From Limnohabitans sp. DM1 (lineage in GTDB: Bacteria > Pseudomonadota > Gammaproteobacteria > Burkholderiales > Burkholderiaceae_C), in the NCBI RefSeq assembly GCF_001269385.1, contig NZ_CXOO01000044.1, positions 1 through 51,049 of the forward strand: a stretch of DNA of 51,049 nucleotides, given 5' to 3'. The translations under genes were made by a program, and so were the position numbers. This document shows, piece by piece, positions 10,564 through 20,760 of the stretch (the first letter of the stretch is position 1; each line of letters begins with the position of its first letter). The notes beneath the pieces were generated by a model, which saw only the letters and a program-made list of their open reading frames with translations, was not told the DNA's origin and made no database searches.

Positions 10564-10908
10564 ATGACCTCTGAAAATTCCACTTCCTATTTCAAGCGCC
10601 ACATCTTTTTTTGCCTGAACCAGCGCAAAAACAACGAAGCCTGTTGCGCCCAGAACAACGCACAAGCGGCCTTTGACCGGTGCAAAAACCGCGTCAAGGA
10701 ACTCGGTCTGGCAGGCCCGGGGCAGGTGCGGGTCAACAAGGCTGGCTGTCTGGACCGCTGTTCGGGTGGCCCGGTGGCGGTGGTGTACCCCGAAGGCGTT
10801 TGGTACACCTATGTGGATCAGGCAGATATTGATGAAATTGTCGAGTCGCACCTGAAAAACGGTCAGGTGGTGGAGCGACTGGTGACGCCAGAACATCTGG
10901 GGCGGTGA
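10564..10908 (+). CDS. Thioredoxin-like [2Fe-2S] ferredoxin
   Basis: 114 residues. The fold is that of the (2Fe-2S) ferredoxins related to the NuoE C-terminal domain: HIFFCLNQR near the N-terminus with a cysteine, NEACC, then AGCLDRCSGGP carrying two more cluster cysteines, then VYPEGVWYTYV. It would carry electrons in the cytosol; its partners are unknown. The stop overlaps the next ATG (TGATG at 10906-10910), so it is coupled to the hydrolase gene. Confidence 0.88.
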   Translation: MTSENSTSYFKRHIFFCLNQRKNNEACCAQNNAQAAFDRCKNRVKELGLAGPGQVRVNKAGCLDRCSGGPVAVVYPEGVWYTYVDQADIDEIVESHLKNGQVVERLVTPEHLGR

Positions 10909-11534
10909 TGAATTCTGCGACCCAATCTTTCATGCTGCAGGGTGCATCGGGGAGCATTGAGGCTTTGCGCGATGCGCCTGCAGAGGGTCAGGTGCGTGGC
11001 ACCGCAGTCATCGCTCACCCGCATCCCCTGTTTGGCGGCAGCATGCAAAACAAGGTGGTGCAGACCTTGGCGCGGGCCTTTGTGCAGTGCGGCTGGCAGG
11101 CGATCCGATTCAATTTCCGGGGCGTGGGCGCCAGTGCAGGCAGTTATGACGAAGGTCGTGGAGAGGTGGCCGACATGCTGGCCCTGATCGAGCAGGTGGC
11201 GCCACAGGGGCCGCTGGCGCTTGCGGGCTTTTCATTTGGTGCCTTTGTCACCAGCCATGTGGTCCAGACTTTGGGTGATGCGCGAAGGCCTGAAAAACTG
11301 GTGTTGGTGGGCACGGCGGCTTCGCGTTTTGCGGTGGCGCCCATCTCCAGTGATTTGCATGAGCGTACTCTGGTGCTGCATGGTGAACTGGACGACACGG
11401 TGCCGTTGTCCAGCGTGATGGACTGGGCAAGGCCCCAGACCTTGCCGATCACGGTGATTCCCGGTGTGGAACACTTCTTTCACGGACAATTGCCGCTCCT
11501 CAAAGCCTTGGTGATGCGTCACTTGAGTGCCTGA
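10908..11534 (+). CDS. Alpha/beta hydrolase (YfhR/COG2945-type)
   Basis: 208 residues from ATG 10908; a GTG three bases earlier is also in frame. The oxyanion region AHPHPLFGGSMQNKV is diagnostic of COG2945 hydrolases. The nucleophile is in GFSFGA, the acid in HGELDDTVP and the histidine in GVEHFFHG. The substrate is unknown. It overlaps the ferredoxin gene by one base and is followed by the carboxypeptidase gene. Confidence 0.88.
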   Translation: MNSATQSFMLQGASGSIEALRDAPAEGQVRGTAVIAHPHPLFGGSMQNKVVQTLARAFVQCGWQAIRFNFRGVGASAGSYDEGRGEVADMLALIEQVAPQGPLALAGFSFGAFVTSHVVQTLGDARRPEKLVLVGTAASRFAVAPISSDLHERTLVLHGELDDTVPLSSVMDWARPQTLPITVIPGVEHFFHGQLPLLKALVMRHLSA

Positions 11535-11575
11535 ATCCTTTGGCTGTTTGCCCCCAAGGGCTGGTCCTGTCACGA

Positions 11576-12742
11576 ATGTCATTCATGAAACGTATTTTTC
11601 AAACCCTGGCGGCATCACTGCTGGTGGTCATTTCCTTGCACGTTCAGGCGCAGATGCCGCAGGCTCCAGAAATGGCCGCCAAGGCGTATTTGCTGATGGA
11701 TGTGACGGCCAACCAGGTGCTGGCGGCCAAGGACCCGGACATGTCGGTGGAGCCTGCCTCGCTGACCAAGCTGATGACGGCTTACCTGGTGTTTGACGCC
11801 CTCAAATCCCGAAAGATCAATTTGACACAGACCCTTCCCGTGTCTGAGCGGGCCTGGAAAATGCCGGGCTCGCGCATGTTCATTGATCCCAAGATGATGG
11901 TGCCCGTGGAAGACCTGATCAAGGGAATGATTGTCCAGTCGGGCAATGACGCGACAGTGGCGTTGGCCGAAGGCGTAGGCGGCAGCGTCGAGCGTTTTGT
12001 GCAGATGATGAATGACCAGGCCAAAGCCTTGGGCATGAAAAGCACCGGTTACAAGAATCCAGAAGGACTCACCGCTGCGGGCCATACCACCACGGCGCGT
12101 GATCTGGCCACACTGGCGACCCGTTTGATACGTGATTTTCCGGAGTACGTGCCGTACTACGCCATCAAAAAATTCCGCTATGCCGGCACGCCTGCGGCCA
12201 ACGACAGTAACCGCAACTTGCTGTTGTTCCGTGACCCGACGGTGGATGGGCTCAAAACTGGCCATACCGACGCAGCCGGTTATTGCTTGGTGGCTACGGC
12301 CAAGCGGGATTTCCCCCATGTGGGACCACGTCGACTGCTGAGCATCGTGCTGGGCACCAGCAGCGAAAATGCCAGGGCCAATGAAAGCCAAAAACTGCTG
12401 AACTGGGGTTACACAGCGTTTGATGCCGTCAAGCTCTTTGACCCGGGCCAGGCTGTGGCGACACCTGCTGTATGGAAAGGCCAGGCACCTGTTTTGAAGC
12501 TGGGTGCATTTGGCCCCTTGGTGGTGGCCATCCCTGCAGGCAGCGCCGCGCAAATCAAGACCCAGGTGGTACGGCCTGAACCGCTGGTGGCGCCTTTTAC
12601 CAAGGGCCAGCTGGTGGGGGCCCTGAAAATTTCGCAAGGCGAGCAAGCCCTGTTTGAAGTCCCTTTGCTGGTGCTTGAATCCGTCGAGCAGGCGGGGATT
12701 TTGGGCCGTGCTTGGGATACTGTTCGCTTGTGGATCAAATGA
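11576..12742 (+). CDS. D-alanyl-D-alanine carboxypeptidase, PBP5/6 type
   Basis: 388 residues from ATG 11576, or 385 from ATG 11585; neither has a clear ribosome binding site. The signal peptide runs from MKRIFQTLAASLLVV to HVQAQ. The serine hydrolase motifs are in order: SLTK (SxxK), SGN (SxN) and KTG. A C-terminal PBP5 beta domain follows, and the last ~20 residues (GILGRAWDTVRLWIK) form the amphipathic membrane anchor. It trims the terminal D-Ala from peptidoglycan stem peptides in the periplasm. It stands directly upstream of the str operon, where rpoBC is common in related bacteria. Confidence 0.93.
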   Translation: MSFMKRIFQTLAASLLVVISLHVQAQMPQAPEMAAKAYLLMDVTANQVLAAKDPDMSVEPASLTKLMTAYLVFDALKSRKINLTQTLPVSERAWKMPGSRMFIDPKMMVPVEDLIKGMIVQSGNDATVALAEGVGGSVERFVQMMNDQAKALGMKSTGYKNPEGLTAAGHTTTARDLATLATRLIRDFPEYVPYYAIKKFRYAGTPAANDSNRNLLLFRDPTVDGLKTGHTDAAGYCLVATAKRDFPHVGPRRLLSIVLGTSSENARANESQKLLNWGYTAFDAVKLFDPGQAVATPAVWKGQAPVLKLGAFGPLVVAIPAGSAAQIKTQVVRPEPLVAPFTKGQLVGALKISQGEQALFEVPLLVLESVEQAGILGRAWDTVRLWIK

Positions 12743-12777
12743 GCGACTGGGGTTCAATTTCTTAAATTTTGGATAAC

Positions 12778-12806
12778 TTGTCACAAGTCTGCCGGGCGGT
12801 TATACT
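12778..12806 (+). promoter_or_regulatory. Promoter of the str (rpsL) operon
   Basis: TTGTCA (12778-12783), 17 bases, TATACT (12801-12806). The distance to the rpsL start is about 70 bases. A GC-rich stretch that can fold (12808-12838) lies in the leader. Close to the sigma-70 consensus, as expected for ribosomal protein genes. Confidence 0.75.
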
Positions 12807-12878
12807 GGCGGGCTTTTCCGCTTTTGGGGCGGGGAAGTTTCTTTTGTCTAAATTCAACGTTTAGGGACGTTACAAACA

Positions 12879-13256
12879 ATGCCAACCATCAATCAATTGG
12901 TGCGTCAGGGGCGCGAGGTCGAAACGATCAAGTCCAAAAGCCCTGCGATGCAAAACTCTCCACAGCGTCGTGGTGTCTGCACCCGTGTGTACACCACAAC
13001 GCCTAAAAAGCCTAACTCCGCTCTGCGTAAAGTTGCCAAAGTGCGCTTGACCAACGGTTTTGAGGTCATCTCCTACATCGGCGGTGAAGGCCACAACCTG
13101 CAAGAACACTCTGTGGTTCTGGTGCGCGGTGGTCGTGTCAAAGACTTGCCCGGTGTGCGTTACCACATCGTGCGCGGTTCGCTCGACTTGCAAGGCGTGA
13201 AAGACCGCAAGCAGTCGCGCTCCAAGTACGGCGCGAAGAAGCCAAAGGCCAAGTAA
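12879..13256 (+). CDS. rpsL: 30S ribosomal protein S12
   Basis: 125 residues, starting [12 protein letters not shown], with the universally conserved [14 protein letters not shown] block and the decoding loop [10 protein letters not shown]. Part of the 30S decoding centre and the site of classical streptomycin-resistance changes. The lysine of [11 protein letters not shown] is the wild-type residue, so no such change is visible. First gene of the str operon. Confidence 0.99.
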
Positions 13257-13421
13257 ACCCTGTTGGGTTGAAATTTTTCGGTGCTGTTTCCCGCGTGGCG
13301 CGGTGATGCAGCGAAGTGACCCGAAGCCCGGAATTGTCCAGGTGGGTCGAGTAAGTGAGTCGTTTTGAATAACGCTCGCGGTGTCTGAAAAGACGCCAAC
13401 TGAAGCAATATGAGGTGAAAT
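13257..13421 (+). promoter_or_regulatory. rpsL-rpsG intercistronic region, possible S7 autoregulatory site
   Basis: 165 bases without a reading frame. A small hairpin (GGTGTC-tgaaaa-GACGCC, ~13379-13397) lies about 25-40 bases before the rpsG start. In E. coli, S7 represses its own operon by binding the S12-S7 intercistronic mRNA; the same role here is inference from position only. Confidence 0.35.
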
Positions 13422-13892
13422 ATGCCACGTCGTCGCGAAGTCCCTAAACGTGAAATCCTGCCGGATCCCAAGTTCGGCAATGTCGAGTTGTCCAAGTTCA
13501 TGAACGTGATCATGGAAGGCGGCAAAAAAGCGGTTGCTGAGCGCATCATTTACGGTGCCTTGGAAACCATGGAAAAGAAAACAGGCAAAGACCCTGTCGA
13601 GCTGTTCTCGATTGCCATCAACAACGTCAAGCCCATGGTGGAAGTCAAATCCCGCCGCGTGGGTGGTGCGAACTACCAGGTGCCTGTTGAAGTGCGCCCT
13701 GTTCGTCGCCTGGCCCTGTCGATGCGCTGGATCAAAGAAGCCGCCCGCAAGCGCGGTGAAAAGTCCATGGCCCTGCGTTTGGCTAACGAACTGCTCGAGG
13801 CCAATGAAGGCCGTGGCGGCGCCATGAAAAAGCGTGACGAAGTTCACCGCATGGCCGAAGCCAACAAGGCGTTCTCGCACTTCCGCTTCTGA
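13422..13892 (+). CDS. rpsG: 30S ribosomal protein S7
   Basis: 156 residues, the bacterial standard. It begins [20 protein letters not shown] and ends KAFSHFRF. It binds the 3' major domain of 16S rRNA and nucleates assembly of the 30S head. In E. coli it is also the str operon repressor. TGAGG lies upstream as the ribosome binding site. Confidence 0.99.
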   Translation: MPRRREVPKREILPDPKFGNVELSKFMNVIMEGGKKAVAERIIYGALETMEKKTGKDPVELFSIAINNVKPMVEVKSRRVGGANYQVPVEVRPVRRLALSMRWIKEAARKRGEKSMALRLANELLEANEGRGGAMKKRDEVHRMAEANKAFSHFRF

Positions 13893-13935
13893 TGCATGAG
13901 GGCTTCAGGCAGAAGCCCGACACTGTCAGAAGCCA

Positions 13936-13964
13936 GCCCGCTGGCCCCAAAAGGGGTGGCGGGC
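13936..13964 (+). terminator. Strong hairpin between rpsG and fusA (attenuator-like)
   Basis: GCCCGC and GCGGGC enclose CCCC-AAAA-GGGG, giving a stable stem-loop followed only by CTTTGG, so the T run is poor. It may be a partial terminator that sets the ratio of ribosomal protein to elongation factor, or an RNase processing site. It lies 27 bases before the fusA start. Confidence 0.5.
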
Positions 13965-13991
13965 TTTGGTACTTAATCATTGGAGAAATTT

Positions 13992-16094
13992 ATGGCTCGC
14001 ACCACCCCCATCGAGCGTTATCGCAATATCGGTATTTCGGCCCACATCGACGCCGGTAAGACCACCACCACAGAACGTATCTTGTTTTACACCGGCGTGA
14101 ACCACAAAATTGGTGAAGTGCACGACGGCGCTGCCACCATGGACTGGATGGAGCAAGAGCAAGAGCGCGGCATCACGATCACCTCTGCAGCCACCACCTG
14201 CTTCTGGAAAGGCATGGACAGCTCTTTCGACGAGCACCGTTTCAACATCATCGACACCCCCGGCCACGTGGACTTCACCATTGAAGTCGAGCGTTCCATG
14301 CGCGTGCTGGATGGCGCTTGCATGGTGTATTGCGCAGTCGGCGGCGTGCAGCCTCAGTCCGAAACCGTCTGGCGTCAGGCCAACAAGTACAAGGTGCCAC
14401 GTCTGGCCTTTGTGAACAAGATGGACCGCACCGGTGCGAACTTCTTCAAAGTCGTCGAGCAGATGAAGTTGCGCCTGAAAGCCAGCCCTGTGCCGATCGT
14501 GATCCCGATTGGCGCCGAAGAAAACTTCACCGGCGTGGTTGACTTGATCAAGATGAAGGCCATCATCTGGGACGAAGCCTCACAGGGCATGAAATTCACT
14601 TTCGAAGACATCCCTGCCAACTTGCTCGAGACAGCCAAAGAGTGGCGCGAGAAGATGGTCGAAGCTGCAGCCGAAGCCTCTGAAGACATGATGAACAAGT
14701 ACCTGGAAGAAGGTGACTTGTCTGAGGCGGAAATCAAGAACGGTATCCGTATCCGTACTTTGGCTTCCGAAATCCAGCCCATGTTCTGCGGCACTGCCTT
14801 CAAGAACAAAGGCGTGCAGCGCATGCTCGATGGCGTGATCGACTTCCTGCCTTCACCTCTGGACGTGAAAGCCATCAAAGGATTTGACGAAGACGAAAAA
14901 GAAGTCACCCGCAAGGCCGACGACGAAGAGAAGTTCTCTGCGCTGGCATTCAAGTTGATGACTGACCCGTTTGTGGGTCAGCTGACTTTCGTGCGCGTGT
15001 ATTCCGGCGTCCTGAAAAAGGGCGACACCGTTTATAACGCTGTACGCGGCAAGAAAGAGCGTATCGGACGTATCGTGCAGATGCACGCCAACAACCGTGA
15101 AGAAGTCGACGAAATCCGCGCCGGCGACATCGCCGCTTGCGTGGGCTTGAAAGACGTGACCACCGGTGAAACCCTGTGCGATCCAAACTCCGTGATCACG
15201 CTTGAGCGCATGGTGTTCCCCGATTCCGTGATTCGTCAGGCCGTAGAACCGAAATCCAAAGCCGACCAGGAAAAAATGGGCATCGCCTTGTCTCGTCTGG
15301 CCGCTGAAGATCCATCTTTCCGCGTGCAGACCGATGAAGAATCCGGCCAGACCATCATTGGTGGCCAGGGCGAACTGCACCTAGAAATCATTGTGGACCG
15401 CATGAAGCGCGAATTCGGTGTGGAAGCCAACGTGGGCAAGCCGCAAGTGGCTTACCGCGAAACCATCCGCAAGACCGTCGAAGAAGCCGAAGGCAAGTTC
15501 GTGCGTCAGTCCGGTGGTAAGGGTCAATACGGCCACGTGGTTCTGAAGGTTGAGCCGCAAGAGCCAGGCAAAGGCTTTGAATTCGTTGACGCCATCAAGG
15601 GCGGTGTGGTTCCTCGCGAATACATCCCTGCGGTAGAAAAAGGCGTGATCGAAGCTTTGGGCCAAGGCGTGTTGGCGGGTTACCCCGTGGTGGACGTCAA
15701 GGTCACCCTGCACTTCGGTTCGTACCACGATGTGGACTCGAACGAAATGGCCTTCAAGATGGCCGCCATCTTTGGTTTCAAAGAAGGTTGCCGCAAAGCC
15801 CAGCCTGTGATTCTGGAGCCCATGATGGCTGTGGAAGTCGAGACACCAGAAGACTACGCCGGTAACGTGATGGGTGACTTGTCCTCACGCCGTGGCATGG
15901 TCCAGGGCATGGACGACATGGTCGGTGGCGGCAAGGCCATCAAGGCCGAAGTTCCACTGTCCGAAATGTTCGGTTACTCGACCACATTGCGCTCGATGTC
16001 GCAAGGCCGTGCCACCTACACGATGGAATTCAAGCACTATTCGGAAGCTCCGCGTAACGTCGCTGAAGCCATTGTGGCTGCGCGCGCCAAGTGA
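13992..16094 (+). CDS. fusA: Elongation factor G
   Basis: 700 residues from ATG 13992 with GGAGA upstream. The GTPase motifs are AHIDAGKT (P loop), DTPGHVDF (G3) and NKMD (G4). Domains II-V follow, with [10 protein letters not shown] in domain III and the domain IV tip region [10 protein letters not shown]. It drives translocation on the ribosome and, with RRF, recycling. No sign of change. Confidence 0.99.
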   Translation: MARTTPIERYRNIGISAHIDAGKTTTTERILFYTGVNHKIGEVHDGAATMDWMEQEQERGITITSAATTCFWKGMDSSFDEHRFNIIDTPGHVDFTIEVERSMRVLDGACMVYCAVGGVQPQSETVWRQANKYKVPRLAFVNKMDRTGANFFKVVEQMKLRLKASPVPIVIPIGAEENFTGVVDLIKMKAIIWDEASQGMKFTFEDIPANLLETAKEWREKMVEAAAEASEDMMNKYLEEGDLSEAEIKNGIRIRTLASEIQPMFCGTAFKNKGVQRMLDGVIDFLPSPLDVKAIKGFDEDEKEVTRKADDEEKFSALAFKLMTDPFVGQLTFVRVYSGVLKKGDTVYNAVRGKKERIGRIVQMHANNREEVDEIRAGDIAACVGLKDVTTGETLCDPNSVITLERMVFPDSVIRQAVEPKSKADQEKMGIALSRLAAEDPSFRVQTDEESGQTIIGGQGELHLEIIVDRMKREFGVEANVGKPQVAYRETIRKTVEEAEGKFVRQSGGKGQYGHVVLKVEPQEPGKGFEFVDAIKGGVVPREYIPAVEKGVIEALGQGVLAGYPVVDVKVTLHFGSYHDVDSNEMAFKMAAIFGFKEGCRKAQPVILEPMMAVEVETPEDYAGNVMGDLSSRRGMVQGMDDMVGGGKAIKAEVPLSEMFGYSTTLRSMSQGRATYTMEFKHYSEAPRNVAEAIVAARAK

Positions 16095-16275
16095 CGTTGT
16101 GCGTTAGGCGTTCTGCGTTCAGCGTGAACTCGTCGCTGAACTCTGGACGGTCAACGCCGAACTGAAAAAAACTGTCTGCGATCAAGTGCCACTCTGTGCC
16201 CGTGCGGAGTGATCAAGCAACCTGATGCAAACATTAAACCAACACACGGGCATTGCTCTTTTTAAGGATTGAAAA

Positions 16276-17466
16276 ATGGCTAAGGAAAAATTCGAACGGA
16301 CCAAACCCCACGTGAACGTGGGCACCATCGGTCACGTTGACCACGGCAAAACCACCCTGACTGCTGCCATCACCACCGTGTTGGCTGCCAAGTTCGGCGG
16401 TGCTGCCAAAGCGTACGACCAGATCGACGCAGCTCCCGAAGAGAAGGCCCGTGGTATCACGATCAACACCGCTCACGTTGAGTACGAAACAGAAAACCGT
16501 CACTACGCCCACGTGGACTGCCCTGGCCACGCTGACTATGTGAAGAACATGATCACCGGTGCCGCCCAGATGGACGGCGCTATTTTGGTTTGCTCCGCTG
16601 CTGACGGCCCCATGCCTCAGACCCGCGAGCACATCTTGTTGGCCCGTCAAGTTGGCGTGCCTTACATCATCGTGTTCCTGAACAAGTGCGACATGGTTGA
16701 CGACGCTGAGTTGTTGGAACTGGTCGAGATGGAAGTTCGCGAGTTGTTGTCCAAGTACGACTTCCCAGGCGACGACACACCGATCGTTCAAGGTTCTGCC
16801 AAGCTGGCGCTGGAAGGCGACAAGGGTCCTTTGGGCGAGCAAGCCATCATGAAGCTGGCCGAAGCTCTGGACACCTACATCCCTACGCCTGACCGCGCAG
16901 TGGACGGCGCATTCCTGATGCCTGTGGAAGACGTGTTCTCCATCTCCGGCCGCGGCACTGTGGTGACTGGCCGTATCGAGCGCGGCATCGTCAAAGTCGG
17001 CGAAGAAATCGAAATCGTGGGTATCAAAGACACTGTCAAGACCACTTGCACAGGCGTTGAGATGTTCCGCAAGCTGCTGGACCAAGGTCAAGCGGGCGAC
17101 AACGTCGGCATCTTGCTGCGCGGCACCAAGCGCGAAGACGTCGAGCGCGGCCAAGTGCTGTGCAAGCCCGGCTCGATCAAGCCCCACACCCACTTCACGG
17201 GCGAGATCTATGTCTTGTCCAAAGACGAAGGTGGCCGTCACACGCCTTTCTTCAACAACTACCGTCCTCAGTTCTACTTCCGTACGACGGACGTGACCGG
17301 CGCGATCGAATTGCCAGAAGGCAAAGAGATGGTGATGCCTGGTGACAACGTGTCGATCACTGTGAAGTTGATCAACCCCATTGCGATGGAAGAAGGCTTG
17401 CGCTTTGCCATCCGCGAAGGCGGCCGTACCGTTGGCGCTGGCGTGGTTGCCAAGATCATCGCTTAA
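16276..17466 (+). CDS. tuf: Elongation factor Tu
   Basis: 396 residues. GHVDHGKT (P loop), DCPGHADY (G3), NKCD (G4) and the switch I region [11 protein letters not shown] are all present. Domains 2 and 3 follow; the C-terminus is [14 protein letters not shown]. It delivers aminoacyl-tRNA to the ribosome. Many betaproteobacteria have a second tuf near secE; none is in this window. The 181-base gap from fusA holds an 8-bp inverted repeat (GTTCAGCG/CGCTGAAC, 16117-16141) and no clear promoter. Confidence 0.99.
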   Translation: MAKEKFERTKPHVNVGTIGHVDHGKTTLTAAITTVLAAKFGGAAKAYDQIDAAPEEKARGITINTAHVEYETENRHYAHVDCPGHADYVKNMITGAAQMDGAILVCSAADGPMPQTREHILLARQVGVPYIIVFLNKCDMVDDAELLELVEMEVRELLSKYDFPGDDTPIVQGSAKLALEGDKGPLGEQAIMKLAEALDTYIPTPDRAVDGAFLMPVEDVFSISGRGTVVTGRIERGIVKVGEEIEIVGIKDTVKTTCTGVEMFRKLLDQGQAGDNVGILLRGTKREDVERGQVLCKPGSIKPHTHFTGEIYVLSKDEGGRHTPFFNNYRPQFYFRTTDVTGAIELPEGKEMVMPGDNVSITVKLINPIAMEEGLRFAIREGGRTVGAGVVAKIIA

Positions 17467-17541
17467 TTCTTTTGTGGCGCTGCAGTGCAAAGGCCTGGCC
17501 ATTGCGCTGCAGCAAGCAGAAAAACACCACAAGGAATTGAC

Positions 17542-17856
17542 ATGTCATCCAAGCAAAAAATCCGCATCCGCCTGAAGGCGTTTGACTACAAACTGATCGA
17601 CCAGTCCGCTGCCGAGATCGTTGACACTGCCAAGCGCACCGGCGCGATTGTCAAGGGCCCAGTGCCTTTGCCAACACGCATGAAGCGTTTTGACATCCTG
17701 CGCTCGCCGCACGTCAACAAGACCAGCCGTGACCAGTTGGAAATCCGTACGCACCAGCGTTTGATGGACATCGTGGACCCCACAGACAAAACTGTGGACG
17801 CCCTGATGAAACTCGATCTGCCCGCTGGCGTGGACGTCGAAATCAAGCTGCAGTAA
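17542..17856 (+). CDS. rpsJ: 30S ribosomal protein S10
   Basis: 104 residues from ATG 17542 (AAGGAATTGAC upstream). [15 protein letters not shown] at the start and [20 protein letters not shown] near the end are diagnostic. Besides its place in the 30S head it acts as NusE in antitermination. It lies only 75 bases after tuf and is separated from rplC by 182 bases with a promoter, so here it belongs with the str genes in transcription. Confidence 0.99.
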   Translation: MSSKQKIRIRLKAFDYKLIDQSAAEIVDTAKRTGAIVKGPVPLPTRMKRFDILRSPHVNKTSRDQLEIRTHQRLMDIVDPTDKTVDALMKLDLPAGVDVEIKLQ

Positions 17857-17908
17857 TGCGGTTTGGGGTGGACAAAAGACCATCCAAAAACTTGAAACAA
17901 GGCCCGAT

Positions 17909-17937
17909 TTGCCAGAAATGGCGAGTCGGGCTATAAT
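17909..17937 (+). promoter_or_regulatory. Near-consensus promoter between rpsJ and rplC
   Basis: TTGCCA (17909-17914), 17 bases, and a perfect TATAAT (17932-17937). The start would be near 17944, about 95 bases before rplC. This would let rplC-rpsQ be transcribed apart from rpsJ. Confidence 0.8.
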
Positions 17938-17943
17938 TTCAGG

Positions 17944-17963
17944 CTCACCTCTTTTGGGGTGAG
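17944..17963 (+). promoter_or_regulatory. Hairpin at the 5' end of the rplC leader
   Basis: CTCACCTC-TTTT-GGGGTGAG forms an eight-pair stem (one U-G) right at the predicted transcription start. A 5'-terminal hairpin can protect the mRNA or be the target of feedback by L4, which controls the S10 operon leader in E. coli. The link to L4 is inference. Confidence 0.5.
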
Positions 17964-18038
17964 ATTTATTAACAGTCTTTCACACACCAAACGTGGCTGC
18001 CAATTGAAGTGGACACGGTGAAAGTTTTGGAGAAAACA

Positions 18039-18704
18039 ATGAGTCTGAGCAACTCCCTCGGGTTGCTGGGTCGCAAGGTGGGCATGATGCGTCTGTTCAC
18101 TGATGATGGGGATGCAGTTCCTGTCACAGTGGTGGATGTGTCCAATAACCGTGTATCCCAGGTCAAAACCCAAGAGAACGATGGCTATGTCGCTTTGCAA
18201 GTGACATTTGGTGCCCGCAAGGCATCACGCGTGACTAAGCCTATTGCTGGTCACCTGGCCAAAGCCGGCGTGGAAGCCGGTGAAATTATTCAAGAATTCC
18301 GCGTGACCGCCGACACGGCCGCACAGTACGCCGCAGGCGCGACTGTGCCCGTGGCTGCCGTGTTTTCTGTGGGCCAGAAAGTGGATGTGCAAGGCACTTC
18401 CATCGGTAAAGGCTTCACCGGCACGATCAAGCGTCACAACTTCAAATCGCAGCGCGCATCGCACGGTAACAGCCGTTCGCACAATGTGCCTGGTTCAATT
18501 TCGATGGCGCAAGATCCTGGTCGCGTGTTCCCTGGCAAGAAAATGTCGGGTCACCTGGGCGACGTCACTTGCACTACCCAGAATTTGGCTGTGGTCCGCG
18601 TTGACGAAGCCCGTGGTCTGTTGATGATCAAGGGTGCCATTCCCGGTTCCAAAGGTGGTTTCGTCACCGTGCGTCCCGCCGTTAAAGTTAAAGGAGCGAA
18701 CTGA
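18039..18704 (+). CDS. rplC: 50S ribosomal protein L3
   Basis: 221 residues from ATG 18039. The start [20 protein letters not shown] and the [20 protein letters not shown] block with GSIS and [12 protein letters not shown] are standard L3; the glutamine of the methylation site region is present. It helps form the peptidyl transferase surroundings. Its stop overlaps the rplD start by one base. Confidence 0.99.
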   Translation: MSLSNSLGLLGRKVGMMRLFTDDGDAVPVTVVDVSNNRVSQVKTQENDGYVALQVTFGARKASRVTKPIAGHLAKAGVEAGEIIQEFRVTADTAAQYAAGATVPVAAVFSVGQKVDVQGTSIGKGFTGTIKRHNFKSQRASHGNSRSHNVPGSISMAQDPGRVFPGKKMSGHLGDVTCTTQNLAVVRVDEARGLLMIKGAIPGSKGGFVTVRPAVKVKGAN

Positions 18705-19324
18705 TGCAGCTCGAACTCCTGAACGACCAAGGTCAAGCCGCCTCCAAAGTGGACGCGCCCGAGACTGTGTTCGGTCGTGAATACAACGAAGCCCTGATTC
18801 ACCAGATCGTGGTGGCTTATCAGGCCAATGCCCGTCAAGGCACCCGCGCCCAAAAGGACCGTGAACAAGTTCACCACTCCACCAAGAAGCCTTTTAAACA
18901 AAAAGGTACGGGTCGCGCTCGTGCTGGTATGACTTCCTCGCCTTTGTGGCGTGGCGGTGGTCGGATTTTCCCGAACATGCCCGACGAAAACTTCACCCAG
19001 AAGATCAACAAGAAGATGTACCGCGCTGGAATGGCTTCGATCTTTTCGCAGTTGGCCCGCGAAGGCCGTTTGGCTGTGGTGGATTCCTTCAAGGTCGAGA
19101 CGCCCAAAACCAAGCAGCTGGCTGCGAAGTTCAAGGCCATGAGCCTCGACAACGTGCTGGTGATCGCTGACGAAGTCGACGAAAACCTGTACTTGGCATC
19201 GCGCAACCTGATCAACATCCTGATTGTTGAGCCACGTTACGCTGATCCCGTGTCTTTGGTGAACTTCAAGAAAGTCCTCGTGACCAAAGGTGCCATGGAC
19301 AAACTCAAGGAGATGTTTGCATGA
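18704..19324 (+). CDS. rplD: 50S ribosomal protein L4
   Basis: 206 residues, typical. The extended loop [20 protein letters not shown] that lines the peptide exit tunnel is present. In E. coli L4 also represses its own operon by acting on the S10 leader. The stop overlaps the rplW start (ATGA). Confidence 0.99.
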   Translation: MQLELLNDQGQAASKVDAPETVFGREYNEALIHQIVVAYQANARQGTRAQKDREQVHHSTKKPFKQKGTGRARAGMTSSPLWRGGGRIFPNMPDENFTQKINKKMYRAGMASIFSQLAREGRLAVVDSFKVETPKTKQLAAKFKAMSLDNVLVIADEVDENLYLASRNLINILIVEPRYADPVSLVNFKKVLVTKGAMDKLKEMFA

Positions 19325-19635
19325 GCGCCGTGAAGTTTGACGAAGGTCGTCTGATGTCCGTGCTGGTTGCGCCCATCGTGTCCGAAAAGGCCACCATGGT
19401 TGCAGAAAAATCCAACGCTGTGACATTCAAAGTGCTGCAGGACGCCACCAAGCCTGAAATCAAAGCCGCTGTGGAATTGATGTTCAAGGTCGAGGTCAAA
19501 GGCGTGTCTGTGATGAATACCAAGGGCAAGACCAAGCGTTTTGGCAAGACCATTGGCCGCCGCGACAACGTTCGCAAGGCTTATGTCACGCTGCAACCAG
19601 GTCAAGAGCTGAACCTGTCCGGGGAGGCCGCGTAA
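19321..19635 (+). CDS. rplW: 50S ribosomal protein L23
   Basis: 104 residues. [18 protein letters not shown] and the C-terminal [19 protein letters not shown] are standard. It sits at the tunnel exit and docks trigger factor and SRP. It overlaps rplD by four bases. Confidence 0.99.
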   Translation: MSAVKFDEGRLMSVLVAPIVSEKATMVAEKSNAVTFKVLQDATKPEIKAAVELMFKVEVKGVSVMNTKGKTKRFGKTIGRRDNVRKAYVTLQPGQELNLSGEAA

Positions 19636-19637
19636 TC

Positions 19638-20462
19638 ATGGCTGTCATCAAGATCAAACCGACATCCCCAGGCCGTCGTGGCGTGGTGAAGGTCACCCGT
19701 GACCACCTGCACAAAGGTGAAGGCTACGCTCCGTTGCTGGAACCCCAGCACCAGAAGTCGGGCCGTAACAACAACGGTCACATCACAACTCGCCACAAAG
19801 GCGGTGGTCATAAGCACCACTACCGCGTGGTTGACTTCAAGCGCAACAAAGACGCGATCCCGGCGAAAGTCGAGCGCATCGAGTACGACCCTAACCGTAC
19901 TGCGCACATTGCTTTGCTGTGCTACGCCGATGGCGAGCGCCGTTACATCATTGCCCCCCGTGGCATTGAAGCCGGTGCCACCCTGATGTCGGGCGCTGAA
20001 GCCCCCATCCGCGCTGGTAACACGCTGCCGATCCGTAACATCCCCGTGGGTTCGACCATCCACTGCATCGAGCTCAAGCCCGGTGCCGGTGCACAGATCG
20101 CCCGCTCGGCAGGTGCTTCGGCCACTTTGCTGGCACGTGAAGGCATCTATGCTCAGGTGCGTATGCGCTCCGGTGAAGTTCGCAAGATCCACATCGAATG
20201 CCGCGCAACCATTGGTGAAGTCGCCAACGAAGAGCACAGCCTGCGCCAATTGGGCAAGGCCGGTGTCAAGCGCTGGATGGGTATCCGCCCAACGGTTCGT
20301 GGCGTAGCCATGAACCCTGTGGATCACCCGCACGGTGGTGGCGAAGGCCGTACCGGCGAAGGCCGTCATGCAGTAGACCCGTGGGGCAACCTCACAAAGG
20401 GCTACCGTACCCGTAACAACAAGCGCACACAGGTCATGATCGTGTCGCGTCGCAAGAAGTAA
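19638..20462 (+). CDS. rplB: 50S ribosomal protein L2
   Basis: 274 residues. GGGHKHHYR, then the highly conserved [23 protein letters not shown] region (split here for length) with the peptidyl-transferase histidine, and a basic C-terminus. Required for subunit joining. It begins two bases after the rplW stop. Confidence 0.99.
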   Translation: MAVIKIKPTSPGRRGVVKVTRDHLHKGEGYAPLLEPQHQKSGRNNNGHITTRHKGGGHKHHYRVVDFKRNKDAIPAKVERIEYDPNRTAHIALLCYADGERRYIIAPRGIEAGATLMSGAEAPIRAGNTLPIRNIPVGSTIHCIELKPGAGAQIARSAGASATLLAREGIYAQVRMRSGEVRKIHIECRATIGEVANEEHSLRQLGKAGVKRWMGIRPTVRGVAMNPVDHPHGGGEGRTGEGRHAVDPWGNLTKGYRTRNNKRTQVMIVSRRKK

Positions 20463-20472
20463 GGGTTAGACA

Positions 20473-20751
20473 ATGACACGCTCTCTCAAAAAGGGTCCAT
20501 TTGTTGACCACCACTTGTTGGCCAAGGTTGAAAAAGCCGTTGCCACCAAAGATAAAAAGCCCGTCAAGACATGGTCGCGTCGCTCCATGGTTCTGCCCGA
20601 GTTCATCGGGCTGACCATTGCCGTTCACAACGGCAAGCAACATGTTCCTGTGTATGTGACTGACCAGATGGTGGGTCACAAATTGGGCGAATTCGCATTG
20701 ACCCGGACATTCAAGGGTCACCCTGCGGATAAAAAAGTCCAGAAGAAATAA
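20473..20751 (+). CDS. rpsS: 30S ribosomal protein S19
   Basis: 92 residues. [15 protein letters not shown] at the N-terminus and [18 protein letters not shown] near the C-terminus are diagnostic. It contacts the 50S subunit from the 30S head and pairs with S13. Confidence 0.99.
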   Translation: MTRSLKKGPFVDHHLLAKVEKAVATKDKKPVKTWSRRSMVLPEFIGLTIAVHNGKQHVPVYVTDQMVGHKLGEFALTRTFKGHPADKKVQKK

Positions 20752-20760
20752 GGAAAGACC

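Noticed and set aside
11615..12784. 389-residue minus-strand frame across the carboxypeptidase gene
   Set aside because: Antisense shadow of a clearly real gene; the His/Gln/Arg-rich composition is typical of shadows.
16234..17532. 432-residue open frame on the minus strand through tuf
   Set aside because: It mirrors the EF-Tu gene, whose strong codon bias keeps the antisense frame open; the product has no family features and no ribosome binding site.
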